64,000 nt of DNA from Sphingobium sp. WTD-1. GTDB lineage: Bacteria > Pseudomonadota > Alphaproteobacteria > Sphingomonadales > Sphingomonadaceae. The notes under the pieces were generated by a model. It was given only the letters and a program-made list of their open reading frames with translations. It had not been told where the DNA came from and searched no databases. The stretch spans positions 2,356,001 through 2,420,000 of the forward strand of contig NZ_CP119127.1 of assembly GCF_030128825.1 (NCBI RefSeq), in the 5' to 3' direction. Below, piece after piece: positions 27,864 to 37,768 of the stretch (position 1 is the stretch's first letter; the number at the start of each line of letters is the position of its first letter). Position numbers and translations under genes: made by a program.

Positions 27864-28556
27864 ATGCGTAAACTCGGTCTGATTGGTGGTCTCAGCTGGA
27901 CGTCCACCGCCCGCTATTATGAGATCATCAACCAGGCGATCCACCGGGCCAAGGGTGGCCAGCACAGTGCGCGGCTGCTGATCGAAAGCCTAGATTTCGC
28001 ACAGGTTTCCGGTTGCATCACGCAGGAAGACTGGGATTGCGCATCGGGCCATCTGATCGGCGCGGCCCAGCGGCTGGAACAGGGCGGGGCGGAAGCGCTG
28101 CTGATCTGCGCCAATAGCATGCACCGCATCTATGACCGGATCCAGGCGAGCATCGCCATTCCCATCATCCACATCGCCGATGTCGTCGGCACGCGGATGA
28201 AGGCCGATCGCATCGATCGCGCCGCCCTGATCGGCACGCGCAACGTGATGACCGAGAAATATTATCGCCAGCGGCTGGTGTCGCACGGCGTGTCGCTGCT
28301 GCCGGCCGATGTCGCGCTGGCCGAACGGATCGACCGGATTGTCTATGACGAACTGACCGTCGGCAAGATCAACCGCGATTCCGAGCGTTTCATGAAATCG
28401 GAACTGACCGACATCGCCAAGGAGGATGTGCAGGCCGTCGTGCTCGCCTGCACCGAACTGGAGATGATCGTCGACGTGAAGGCCAATGTGCTGCCGATCT
28501 ACGACTGCACCGAAATCCACGCCATGGCGGGCGTGGAATTCATCCTGGGCGAATAA
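27864..28556 (+). CDS. Aspartate/glutamate racemase family protein
   Basis: 230 residues. The N-terminal KLGLIGGLSWTSTARYYEIIN is the family signature. The two catalytic cysteines are present in ICANSMHRI and VLACTELEMI. Such enzymes interconvert L- and D-amino acids without PLP; YgeA-type members act on various amino acids. Substrate here is unknown. Single gene with about 150 bases before it. Confidence 0.88.
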   Translation: MRKLGLIGGLSWTSTARYYEIINQAIHRAKGGQHSARLLIESLDFAQVSGCITQEDWDCASGHLIGAAQRLEQGGAEALLICANSMHRIYDRIQASIAIPIIHIADVVGTRMKADRIDRAALIGTRNVMTEKYYRQRLVSHGVSLLPADVALAERIDRIVYDELTVGKINRDSERFMKSELTDIAKEDVQAVVLACTELEMIVDVKANVLPIYDCTEIHAMAGVEFILGE

Positions 28557-28580
28557 GGGTGAAGGCGGCCGGGCGCGGTA

Positions 28581-29705
28581 TCAGACCGCGCTCAGCCCCG
28601 CATCGGCCAGGCCGCGCCACAGATGGAGCGCCTGGACGCTTTCCTTGACGTCATGGACGCGGACCATCTGCGCGCCCAGTTGCGCCGCGCGGAAGGCGAG
28701 GGCGACCGAGCCGCCCAGCCGGTCGGCTGCCGGTGCCTCGTTCGACAGGGCGCCGATCAGGCGCTTGCGGCTGCCGGCGAAGAGCAGCGGCACGCCCAGC
28801 CCCTGGAAGGTGGCGAGGCCGTTCACCAGCGCCAGATTGTCGGCCAGGCTCTTGCCGAAGCCCAGGCCCGGATCGACCATGATCTTCTCGCGCGCGATGC
28901 CGGCGTCGAGGCAGGCGGCGATGCGGGCGTCGAGATAGTCGAACACGTCGCTGACGACATCGGCATAGCCGTTGGGATTGTCGTGCGGGTCGTCGCCGGC
29001 CGAAGGCGCGTGCATCAGGATTACCGGGCAACCGGCGCGGGCCGCGACCTCCAGGCTGCGGGGATCATGTTCCAGCGCGCTGACATCGTTGATGACATGG
29101 GCGCCGGCGGCGAGCGCCGCCTCCATCACCGCCGCCTTGCGCGTGTCGACCGACATGGCGACGCCGGCGGCGGCCAGTTTCTCGATCACCGGCACGATGC
29201 GGGCGATCTCGTCGCCTTCCCACAGCTTGGGCGCCTTGGGCCGGGTGGATTCGCCGCCGGCATCGATCAGCGCGGCGCCCGCCGCCGCCATGGCAAAGCC
29301 GGCATCTGCCGCCGCCTGTGGGTCGGTCATATGCTTGCCGCCGTCGGAGAAGCTGTCGGGCGTGATGTTGAGGATCGCCATCGTCTGGGGCGCGTCGAAG
29401 CGGATGACGCGATCGCCAAGGCTGAGCGGCGCGCGCTGGGCGGAGATGTTCGCGGCCAGTTGGCGGGCGCGCTCGGCCAGCGGGTCGGGCAGGGTGGCGG
29501 TGATCGCCTCGAACGCGGCGACCGGGATGGTGTCGCGGGCGATGCGGCGGCCGGCATGGCGGGCGGTCAGTTCATAGGCCTGGAACCAGATCAGGCCATT
29601 GCCCATCCGCGCCGCCGATCCATCCGCCAGGCCGATCGGGCTCGGCACGAACCAGGTCGGCTTGAGGTAGAGCCGGGCGTCAGCGGGGATGGAGGAGAGG
29701 GTCAT
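28581..29705 (-). CDS. folP: Dihydropteroate synthase with N-terminal extension
   Basis: 374 residues; condenses p-aminobenzoate with the pterin diphosphate in folate synthesis, the sulfonamide target. The catalytic core starts near residue 107 with MAILNITPDSFSDGG and continues DAGGESTRP, MSVDTRKAAVMEAAL, HVINDVSALEHDP, VDPGLGFGKS and GSRKRLIG. About 105 residues precede the core (YLKPTWFVPSPIGL..., ANISAQRAPLSLGDRVIRFD); canonical enzymes have about 280 residues in all. The extension matches no domain I know. ccrM lies upstream on the same strand with an 80-base gap. Confidence 0.92.
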   Translation of the reverse strand: MTLSSIPADARLYLKPTWFVPSPIGLADGSAARMGNGLIWFQAYELTARHAGRRIARDTIPVAAFEAITATLPDPLAERARQLAANISAQRAPLSLGDRVIRFDAPQTMAILNITPDSFSDGGKHMTDPQAAADAGFAMAAAGAALIDAGGESTRPKAPKLWEGDEIARIVPVIEKLAAAGVAMSVDTRKAAVMEAALAAGAHVINDVSALEHDPRSLEVAARAGCPVILMHAPSAGDDPHDNPNGYADVVSDVFDYLDARIAACLDAGIAREKIMVDPGLGFGKSLADNLALVNGLATFQGLGVPLLFAGSRKRLIGALSNEAPAADRLGGSVALAFRAAQLGAQMVRVHDVKESVQALHLWRGLADAGLSAV

Positions 29706-29785
29706 AAAGCTCCGTTCGCCCCGGACGGGTTGGGGCCATGTCTTGGAAGAACCGTGGCTGCCTCAACCCGAACGAGGGACGGAAA

Positions 29786-30946
<1,161 letters not shown>

Positions 30947-30954
30947 TCAGCACT

Positions 30955-31155
30955 GAGTCCTCAGGAGTCTGCCGTCAAGGTCAGGGGTTTAGCGGTCGTC
31001 GCTGTCAGGATTGCGAGGATGGTGGAGAACGAAGCGGGTAGCCACAACATATTGAGTCATGCGAGTCGCATGAGACTCATCATGGGGTGGTGTGACTCAA
31101 AAGACTCAGCGAGGAGGCGGTTCGCACTTTTTTTAGTTAATGGCGCGGCCGAGTC
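30955..31155. promoter_or_regulatory. GANTC cluster in the ccrM/ArsR divergent region
   Basis: Eight GANTC sites: 30955, 30965, 31054, 31063, 31074, 31094, 31103 and 31151 (first base of each). At this GC content roughly one per 300 bases is expected, so this is a strong cluster. They lie between divergent ccrM and the ArsR gene. In Caulobacter, GANTC sites in the ccrM leader let methylation state repress ccrM; the same is inferred here. Confidence 0.7.
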
Positions 31156-31207
31156 GAAAATCATCCTCCGCTTGACCAACTCATAACCAGATGATTATGA
31201 AATTTGC

Positions 31208-31546
31208 ATGACGGAAGTGAAATTCAGAGGCGACCTTGGAGCGAACAGCGATTCACTCTTCAAGGCGCTGTCCGACGGCACGCGACGTGCCCTGCTGGAA
31301 TATCTGGTGCGCGAAGGGGAACAGAATGTCGTCGCGCTGACGGCCGTGGCCGGCGTGTCGCAACCGATGGTGTCCCGCCATATGGGCAAGCTCAAGCGCG
31401 CCGGTCTGGTGACGGCCAGGCGGACGGGGCGCGAAACCTGGTATGCGGCGCGGACCAAGGGGCTGGGGCCGGTGGTGCAGTGGATGGCGATCTATGGTGC
31501 GCTCTGGTCACAGCGCTTCACGCCGATGGAACATGCCGGCGACTGA
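31208..31546 (+). CDS. ArsR-family transcriptional regulator
   Basis: 112 residues. Winged HTH: LFKALSDGTRRALLEYLVREGEQNVVALTAVAGVSQPMVSRHMGKLKRAGLVTARRTGRETWY. No ArsR metal-binding CxC motif is present and there is no Cys in the sequence, so it probably senses something other than a thiophilic metal, or works as a plain switch (SdpR-like). Divergent from ccrM across the GANTC cluster, so methylation may affect it too. No obvious target operon alongside. Confidence 0.85.
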   Translation: MTEVKFRGDLGANSDSLFKALSDGTRRALLEYLVREGEQNVVALTAVAGVSQPMVSRHMGKLKRAGLVTARRTGRETWYAARTKGLGPVVQWMAIYGALWSQRFTPMEHAGD

Positions 31547-31567
31547 ACGGGAACATATCGATAGGAA

Positions 31568-31590
31568 AAGGGGCGCCATTGGCGCCCCTT
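31568..31590. terminator. Terminator after the ArsR gene
   Basis: aaggggcgcc-att-ggcgcccctt followed by ctgtttt: a perfect 10-bp stem between convergent genes. The A-rich left flank makes it usable in both directions. Confidence 0.85.
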
Positions 31591-31614
31591 CTGTTTTCCG
31601 GTCGGTGCGTGCGA

Positions 31615-32043
31615 TCAGCGCAGCGGCGTCCAGGTCTGGGTCTTGCAGAAGAAGGCGATGCAGCCCTGAACCTTGAGCGTGCCGTCGCCATTGCGGCTGA
31701 CCTTGGACGTATAGCTCTTGCCGCTTTCCGGGTCGTAGATCGTGCCCTTCCAGATATCGCCGGCATCGCTGAAGCCCGACAGCAGGGCAAGGCCGACCAG
31801 CGGCTTGGAGCGCAGCGCCGGGTCGGGGTTCTTGATGTCGGTCTGGGGGCGGCCCGGCGTCGGCTTCACGATCTTCTCGATCTTGCCGCAGATGCTCTTT
31901 CCGCAGGGTGCGATCTGGACGATCGCCTTGCCATCGACGGTCGACCAGCGGCCGGTGATGGGCTGGGCCGCATAGGCGGGCAGGGCGACGGTGAAGGCGG
32001 CCAGAGCGGCGATGGCGACGCGAGCGCCGGTCTTGATGGTCAT
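31615..32043 (-). CDS. DUF2147 family secreted protein
   Basis: 142 residues with a signal peptide (LAAFTVALPAYAAQ). Mature part: ITGRWSTVDGKAIVQIAPCGKSICGKI...GDIWKGTIYDPESGKSYTSKVSRNGDGTLKVQGCIAFFCKTQTW, which fits the DUF2147 lipocalin-like family (GxW...I..C...LCG...G..YdPe.Gk.Y...). Four Cys could form periplasmic disulfides. Function unknown. Confidence 0.82.
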   Translation of the reverse strand: MTIKTGARVAIAALAAFTVALPAYAAQPITGRWSTVDGKAIVQIAPCGKSICGKIEKIVKPTPGRPQTDIKNPDPALRSKPLVGLALLSGFSDAGDIWKGTIYDPESGKSYTSKVSRNGDGTLKVQGCIAFFCKTQTWTPLR

Positions 32044-32177
32044 GATGCGATCCTCTCCTTTTCGGTTGAGGGTGAGAATAAGGGAGGAAAATGCGGCGCG
32101 CCAGCGCTTCGCTTGCAGTTTACGGAAACGGAAAGAGGGGACGCTACGGCAGCGCCCCCTCCTTGCCCTGAAATTTT

Positions 32178-33167
32178 TTAGAAGGCCGTGCTGATCGAGC
32201 AGGCGGCCGGACCCAGGATGACGACGAACAGGGTCGGCAGGATGAAGAGAATCAGCGGCACGGTCATGATCGCGGGCAGGCGGGCGGCCTTTTCTTCCGC
32301 GCGCATCATGCGTTCATGGCGGAACTCGGCCGACAGCACGCGCAGCGCGGAGGCGAGCGGCGTGCCATATTTTTCGGTCTGGATCATGGTCGTGACCACG
32401 CCCTTGACCGCGTCGAGCTTTACGCGGGTCGCCAGATTCTCAAAGGCCATGCGGCGTTCGGTGAGAAAGCTCAGCTCGATCGCAGTCAGCTGGAACTCGT
32501 CACCCAGTTCGGGATAGGCACGGCCCAGTTCGCGGGCGACGCGGCTGAAGGCGGCGTCGACGGTCAGGCCGGCCTCGGCGCAGATGACCAGCAGGTCGAG
32601 CGCGTCGGGCAGGCCCTTGCGGATCGCGGCGGAGCGCTTGGCGATCTTGTTGTCGATGAAGATGTCGGGCGCCTTGTAGGCGAGCAGCAGCGCGGCGGCG
32701 AAGGCCATGAAGCGCTTGGCACCACCCCATTCGGGATAGATGCCGACCGCATAGAGCAGGATCGCGGCGGTGCTGCCGATCACGATCGGCATGATCATGC
32801 GGCCAAAGATGACGGCGACGGCCCAGTCCTTGGACCGGATACCGGCCTGGGCCAGACGGATTTGCGCGTCCTTGAGCTGGTCGTCCTGCAGCACCTTGAG
32901 GCTGGTCAGGAAGGACCGCATCTGGTCGGTCGTCTGGTTCTTGTTGACGAGCTTGGCGCGACGCTTGGCGGTCGAGGCGGTGATGCCGGCCTTGAGCTGC
33001 TCACGGCGTTCGTTCAGCGCCTTGACCCGCTTGGCCATCGGATCGCGCACGGTCATCACGGCATAGAGCGCGTAGAGGGTGGCGAGCGTGGCCAGTGCGG
33101 CAAGCAGCGTGCCGAAATCGGTCGCGGTCATGCCGAACAGGGTGCCGGTGGGGGTAGGGGCGTCCAT
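32178..33167 (-). CDS. tadC: Tad pilus inner-membrane protein TadC
   Basis: 329 residues. T2SSF-fold domain (about 165-300: LPDALDLLVICAEAGLTVDAAFSRVARELG and YGTPLASALRVLSAEFRHERMMRAEEKAA) with helices near 15-40, 115-155 and the C-terminus (MTVPLILFILPTLFVVILGPA). With TadB it forms the platform for pilus assembly. Last gene of the operon; tadB lies 18 bases upstream. Confidence 0.92.
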   Translation of the reverse strand: MDAPTPTGTLFGMTATDFGTLLAALATLATLYALYAVMTVRDPMAKRVKALNERREQLKAGITASTAKRRAKLVNKNQTTDQMRSFLTSLKVLQDDQLKDAQIRLAQAGIRSKDWAVAVIFGRMIMPIVIGSTAAILLYAVGIYPEWGGAKRFMAFAAALLLAYKAPDIFIDNKIAKRSAAIRKGLPDALDLLVICAEAGLTVDAAFSRVARELGRAYPELGDEFQLTAIELSFLTERRMAFENLATRVKLDAVKGVVTTMIQTEKYGTPLASALRVLSAEFRHERMMRAEEKAARLPAIMTVPLILFILPTLFVVILGPAACSISTAF

Positions 33168-33185
33168 ATCTCTATCCGTTCCCCG

Positions 33186-34184
33186 TCAAATCTCGAAGTT
33201 GATCATCTGCGCCATGATGAAGGCGCCGATGCCCATCCAGCAGAAGCCGCCAATGCCGACGACCTGCATGGTCGAGAGCCCGAAAATGCCCGCCGGATCG
33301 GGGGTGAAGAAGGGGCTCATATAGTTGAAGTTGATGTAGCAGATCATGCCGAACACCAGGAAAGGCAGGGCGCCGATAATATAGGCCGACGCCTTGGATT
33401 CCGACGACATGGCGCGGATCTTGAGCTTCATCTGGGCGCGCTGGCGCAGCACGGTGGCCAGGTTCTGCAGCGTTTCGGCGAGGTTGCCGCCGGTCTCGCG
33501 CTGGATCGCCAAAGTGATGACGAAGAACTGGAATTCCGGCGTGCCCAGGCGATCGGCGGTTTCCTGCAGCGCCTGGTCCATGCTCTTGCCGATCTTGATC
33601 CGTTCAGTGATCAGCTTGAATTCCTCGCCGACCGGGCCGGGGATTTCGGTTGATACGATGCCCAGCGTCTCGCCGACCGGCAGGCCCGAGCGCAGGCCAC
33701 GGGTCAGCAGTTCGAGCGCGTCGGGAAATTTGGCGGTGAACTGGTTGATCCGCTTCTTGATCAGTCGGCCGATCCAGAGATGTGGCAGGCCGAGCCCGGC
33801 CGCCAGCCCGACCATCAGGGCAAGCAGGAAGGGAAAACCGCGCATCAGCAGGAACAGGGTGGTCAGCAGGAAGACCACCGCGCAGGACGTCATATATTGG
33901 CTGAGCGTCCATTTCTTGCCGGTCATGCGGATGCGCTTGGCCAGATTTTCCGGATTGGGGATCAGCGAAACCAGCATCTTGGCTTCGGTGCCGGTTGCCC
34001 GGTTGGAAATGGCCTTGCGCATGCGCGCTTCCATCATCGCCTCGGTGGAATCGCTGTGGCGGCCACGGATCAGCGCGACCCGGCGTTTCTGCGCCTTGTC
34101 GGGCGAGGGGCCGGCAAAGGCAACCACGACCAGGCCAAGCATGGTCGCGATCAGCACCAAGATCAGAAGGAAATTGCCGTCCAT
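33186..34184 (-). CDS. tadB: Tad pilus inner-membrane protein TadB
   Basis: 332 residues. N-terminal helix (LLILVLIATMLGLVVVAFAG), central helices (about 95-135), a T2SSF domain (KFPDALELLTRGLRSGLPVGETLGIVSTE...ERIKIGKSMDQALQETADRLGTPEFQFFVITLAIQRETGGNLAETL) and C-terminal helices. Paralogue of TadC. In Tad loci the ATPase gene cpaF/tadA is usually directly upstream; here cpaE is, across a 62-base gap. Confidence 0.93.
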   Translation of the reverse strand: MDGNFLLILVLIATMLGLVVVAFAGPSPDKAQKRRVALIRGRHSDSTEAMMEARMRKAISNRATGTEAKMLVSLIPNPENLAKRIRMTGKKWTLSQYMTSCAVVFLLTTLFLLMRGFPFLLALMVGLAAGLGLPHLWIGRLIKKRINQFTAKFPDALELLTRGLRSGLPVGETLGIVSTEIPGPVGEEFKLITERIKIGKSMDQALQETADRLGTPEFQFFVITLAIQRETGGNLAETLQNLATVLRQRAQMKLKIRAMSSESKASAYIIGALPFLVFGMICYINFNYMSPFFTPDPAGIFGLSTMQVVGIGGFCWMGIGAFIMAQMINFEI

Positions 34185-34246
34185 TGCTCGCCCGTTCCCC
34201 GTGCGTGAATATGACTGTGCGCCGCCGCCCTAGAGCGGCCCGCGCT

Positions 34247-35542
34247 TCAGCCTTCCAGTGCCGTCGCCTTGTCCTTGCGGCGCGACGGGATCATGTTCTT
34301 GAAGTCGCCGATCTTGCCGAGCAGGGAGTCCCCCTTCTTGGCTGCGGACTTGCCGCCCGCATTGTCGGCTTCATCGCCGGCCAGGCCCATCACTTCGTCC
34401 AGCATCGCGGTACAGGCGGCGCCGACCTTGCTGCCCTTGGCGGTTTCCGCCAGCGTCTTGCCGAGCTTGGCCGCCTGGGCACCGATGCGCAGGTCGAACG
34501 GCACGATGACATCGACCTTGCGTTCGATCGACTGTTCGAAATCCTTGCGGCTGATTTCAGGCGCGCCAGGATGAACGCGATTGGCGACCACCAGAACGCG
34601 CGTCTGCGGCGCGTTCGACCGGAGCCAGGAGAGGATGCGGATCGAGTCCCGCGCCGCCGCCAGGCTGAGTTCCGTCACCACGACGGCCACGTTCACGTCA
34701 GTCATCAGGTGGGTATGCTGGATCAACATGTTGCGCGGCAGGTCGATGATGCTGCATTCGAACGCCTGACGGAACTCCTCCAGCAACTGGTAGAATGCGC
34801 CGCCATCGGTCATCATCGGCTGGTTGATCGGCGCTTCAGCCGACAGGATCGCCAGCATGTCGCTGGCGCGAACCATGGCGCGTTCGATGAACAGGCCGTC
34901 GATGCGGCTGGGATTTTCGATCGCGTCAGTGAGGCCGCGCCCCGGTTCCAGGTCCATCGCCAGCGCATTGGTGCCGAAATGGATGTCGAGGTCGAGCAGG
35001 GCGGTCGGGCGCTTCTTCTTCTCGCTCAGCATCCAGGCGAGTGAGGTCGCCATGCTGGAGGCGCCGACGCCGCCGCGCGTGCCGATGACGGCGACGGTCA
35101 TGTGCGGACGTTCTGGGCCAGCGTCACGCGGGGCGAGGAAGACGGCCTGGGCCTGGGCCAGCGCATCGCGCAACTGATCGGCGCCAAAGGGCTTGAGCAG
35201 ATAATCCTGGATGCCGCTGGCGACGAGGTCGCGATAGAGGCGTACGTCATTGACCTGGCCCGCCGCGATCACGACGGTGCCGGGTTCGCAGACTTCGGCC
35301 AGGCTGTTGATGTCGTTCAGCGGATCGCCGCTTTCCGACATGTCGACGAACAGGATCTGCGGGCTGGCGGTGATCGACAGGCTCTGCACCGCGTTGCGCA
35401 TGCCGCCCTTGTTCACCTTTTCCGGTGCCCAGCCCATTTCGGACGCGACCGCACGCAGCAGGTCGAAGCTGTGATCGTCGCAGACGAAGGCGTGGAAGGG
35501 GTCGCGCTGGCCCACGGAACCATGTTTCCAGGGTGCGTTCAT
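34247..35542 (-). CDS. cpaE: Tad pilus localisation ATPase CpaE/TadZ
   Basis: 431 residues from ATG 35542 (GGAGG 8 bases upstream). A receiver-like N-terminal domain (AFVCDDHSFDLLRAV...IQDYLLKPFGADQLRDAL, about 20-145) is followed by a ParA/MinD-like ATPase (VAVIGTRGGVGASSMATSLAW). The signature lysine of the deviant Walker A is replaced by Ala (GVGAS), a feature I recall from other CpaE/TadZ proteins. In Caulobacter CpaE places the pilus machinery at the pole. cpaD ends 1 base upstream. Confidence 0.92.
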   Translation of the reverse strand: MNAPWKHGSVGQRDPFHAFVCDDHSFDLLRAVASEMGWAPEKVNKGGMRNAVQSLSITASPQILFVDMSESGDPLNDINSLAEVCEPGTVVIAAGQVNDVRLYRDLVASGIQDYLLKPFGADQLRDALAQAQAVFLAPRDAGPERPHMTVAVIGTRGGVGASSMATSLAWMLSEKKKRPTALLDLDIHFGTNALAMDLEPGRGLTDAIENPSRIDGLFIERAMVRASDMLAILSAEAPINQPMMTDGGAFYQLLEEFRQAFECSIIDLPRNMLIQHTHLMTDVNVAVVVTELSLAAARDSIRILSWLRSNAPQTRVLVVANRVHPGAPEISRKDFEQSIERKVDVIVPFDLRIGAQAAKLGKTLAETAKGSKVGAACTAMLDEVMGLAGDEADNAGGKSAAKKGDSLLGKIGDFKNMIPSRRKDKATALEG

Positions 35543-35543
35543 C

Positions 35544-36197
35544 TTACTGGCCTCCGTTCGAGAGCTGCTTGAGGTCGCCCGAGCCGGTCGGCGCCTTGTC
35601 GCGATAGGTGGAAATGGCGCGGTTCGACGTCGCGGTGCGCAATTCGCTGTCCGTGCTCTGGCCACGAACCAGATCTTCGGGATCGGCAACCATTGCCGCC
35701 AGATTGCTGTTCACGCCGCAGCCGAAATTGGACGACGCGCCCAGGCTCATCGGCGTTTCGGCCTTGTTCGACCAGTCGGGGCAGCCGGGAACCGACGCGG
35801 TGGTGCGGCGGACGACCAGACGGATGGTGCCTTCGGGGGCGGAGCCGGCGGCGGCCGAACTATCCTGGCCCAGCAGCATGCCATGGCGAGCGACGACATT
35901 GGCGATGTCTTCGCCAAGGTCGGGGCTGTAATAGCCCGCATCGGTCACGATCGCGACCCGATCACCATAACCGAGCTTGATCGTGGCGAACCAGTCATCG
36001 AGGCGCGCGGCTTCGGCGGGTGCCAGGCGAGCGCCGCCGGCCTGCACGTCGAAGGTGTAGCTGGTATAGCTGACGACCGGCTGGTGGACCGAGTCCACGC
36101 CGCGATTGGTGGTGTCGGTCGAGCAGGCCGCGAGCGGCAGCGCCAGAAGGGCCAGGGTGCCGAGGCGGACGATGCTCTTGTAGGACTTGGAAGTCAT
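35544..36197 (-). CDS. cpaD: Tad pilus lipoprotein CpaD
   Basis: 217 residues from ATG 36197 (AGGACG upstream). The lipobox is LPLAACS. The CpaD family region includes ARLDDWFATIKLGYGDRVAIV, EGTIRLVVRRTTASVPGCPDWS and NFGCGVNSNLAAMVADPEDLV; the last is the family hallmark. An outer-membrane lipoprotein thought to assist the CpaC secretin. Confidence 0.92.
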   Translation of the reverse strand: MTSKSYKSIVRLGTLALLALPLAACSTDTTNRGVDSVHQPVVSYTSYTFDVQAGGARLAPAEAARLDDWFATIKLGYGDRVAIVTDAGYYSPDLGEDIANVVARHGMLLGQDSSAAAGSAPEGTIRLVVRRTTASVPGCPDWSNKAETPMSLGASSNFGCGVNSNLAAMVADPEDLVRGQSTDSELRTATSNRAISTYRDKAPTGSGDLKQLSNGGQ

Positions 36198-36213
36198 GTC
36201 TTTCGTCCTTCCG

Positions 36214-37767
36214 TCAGAAGCTGAAGCCGGGGGTCGCGCCGCCCGACTTGCCGGAGGAGCGGCTTTCTTCGCGGGCCGCGAGGGCGGGCGCGGCGATCGA
36301 TGCCTGCGGGCCGGGCGTGGGCGCGACGGGCGAACCGGGCGCACGGGTCGGCATATTGGGCAGGGCGCCGCTGACGCCGTCATGAGTTTGTTCAAGGAAC
36401 AGGCCCTGGCCGACATTGGCATTGCGGAAGCCGTCGGTCGGCAGGCGGATGTCGGACGCGTTGACCGGCTTCACCAGATAGGGGGTGACGACGATCACCA
36501 GTTCGGTCTCGCTCCGCTGGAAGCTGCGCGACTTGAACAGGCTGCCCAGGATCGGGACATTGCCCAGGCCCGGCACCTTGTTGATCGTGTTGCCGGTTTC
36601 ATTGTTGAGCAGGCCCGCGATCATGAAGCCCTGACCCGAGCCCAGTTCCACCGTGGTTTCGGCGGTGCGGCTCTTGAGCGCAGGAACGGAGCTGTTCACG
36701 CTGAAGTCGAGGCTCGACACGGTCGGCCGGACGCGCAGCGAGATGCGGCCATCGGCCAGCACGGTCGGGGTGAAGGCCAGTTGCACGCCATATTGCTTGA
36801 ACTGGATGCTGTTGCCCGACGACGGGCCGTTATTGACCGTGTAGGGATATTCGCCACCGGCCAGGAAGCTGGCGGTTTCGCCCGACAGCGCGGTCAGGTT
36901 CGGCTGCGCCAGGGTGGTCGCGAGACCGCTGGATTCGGCGAGATCAAGCGCACCAGCAATGTCCATGCCGAACAGGCGGGCAACGCCGCCGAGGCTGTAG
37001 GAGCCATCGCTAGGGGTGGAGAATGCCCATTCGGCAGGCTTGGTGATCAACCCGGTGGTCGTATCAATTTCCGGCTTGGTGTAGGTCGAGAAAGCCCGGC
37101 CGCCGCCACCAATGAAGCCCAGATTGCCGCCGCTGCGGTCGGCGCTGGCGAAGTTGGTGCCGATCTTGTGGCCGACATCCTTGCTGACTTCGGCGATCTT
37201 GACCTGCAGCATGACCTGAAGCGGGGTCGCCATCAGCAGGCGGCTGACGACGGTCGTTTCCTTGCCGACAAAGGCCTGGGTCAGGCGTTCGGCCTCGGCC
37301 GCGTCTTCGGGCGCCTTGATCGTGCCGGTCAGCAGCACCATGCCGTTCATCTTGTTGACGGCGATGTTGGCACCCGGCATCGCCAGGCGCAGCATGTCGT
37401 CGATGGTGGTCAGGTTGTTGCCGACGCGCACTGTGCCGGAAAACAGCACCTTGCCGTTGCCGGCCGTCACGAAGACGGTGGTTTCCCCCGGCTTCTTGGC
37501 GATCAGGTAAAGCTGGTTGTTCGAGCGGACATGGACATCGACGACATCGGGATTGGCGATGACGACATCGGACATCTTGGCCGGCAGGTTGACGACCTTG
37601 CTGCCGCCGACCGACATCAGGATCGCATTGTCCTGATCGGCCGCAGGGGCGGCATTGAGGGCCGTGGTGGGCGCCGCGACGGCGGCCAGGGCCAGGCCGA
37701 GCGCGATCGCCGGGGCGGCGAGCGGACGAGCCGCCTTGTGCCGCGCGAGCATCTGGTAAGCGTTCAT
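36214..37767 (-). CDS. cpaC: Tad pilus outer-membrane secretin CpaC
   Basis: 517 residues with a long signal peptide (to LNAAPAADQ). The N-terminal domain (ILMSVGGSKVVNLPAKMSDVVIANPDVVDVHVRS) is followed by BON-like and N1 regions (VRVGNNLTTIDDMLRLAMPGANIAVNKMNG). The secretin core includes LAQPNLTALSGETASFLAGGEYPY and the signature VPGLGNVPILGSLFKSRSFQ. The C-terminal tail is Pro/Ala-rich. Forms the ring through which the Flp pilus exits. Overlaps tightly with cpaB, 1 base apart. Confidence 0.95.
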   Translation of the reverse strand: MNAYQMLARHKAARPLAAPAIALGLALAAVAAPTTALNAAPAADQDNAILMSVGGSKVVNLPAKMSDVVIANPDVVDVHVRSNNQLYLIAKKPGETTVFVTAGNGKVLFSGTVRVGNNLTTIDDMLRLAMPGANIAVNKMNGMVLLTGTIKAPEDAAEAERLTQAFVGKETTVVSRLLMATPLQVMLQVKIAEVSKDVGHKIGTNFASADRSGGNLGFIGGGGRAFSTYTKPEIDTTTGLITKPAEWAFSTPSDGSYSLGGVARLFGMDIAGALDLAESSGLATTLAQPNLTALSGETASFLAGGEYPYTVNNGPSSGNSIQFKQYGVQLAFTPTVLADGRISLRVRPTVSSLDFSVNSSVPALKSRTAETTVELGSGQGFMIAGLLNNETGNTINKVPGLGNVPILGSLFKSRSFQRSETELVIVVTPYLVKPVNASDIRLPTDGFRNANVGQGLFLEQTHDGVSGALPNMPTRAPGSPVAPTPGPQASIAAPALAAREESRSSGKSGGATPGFSF

Positions 37768-37768
37768 C

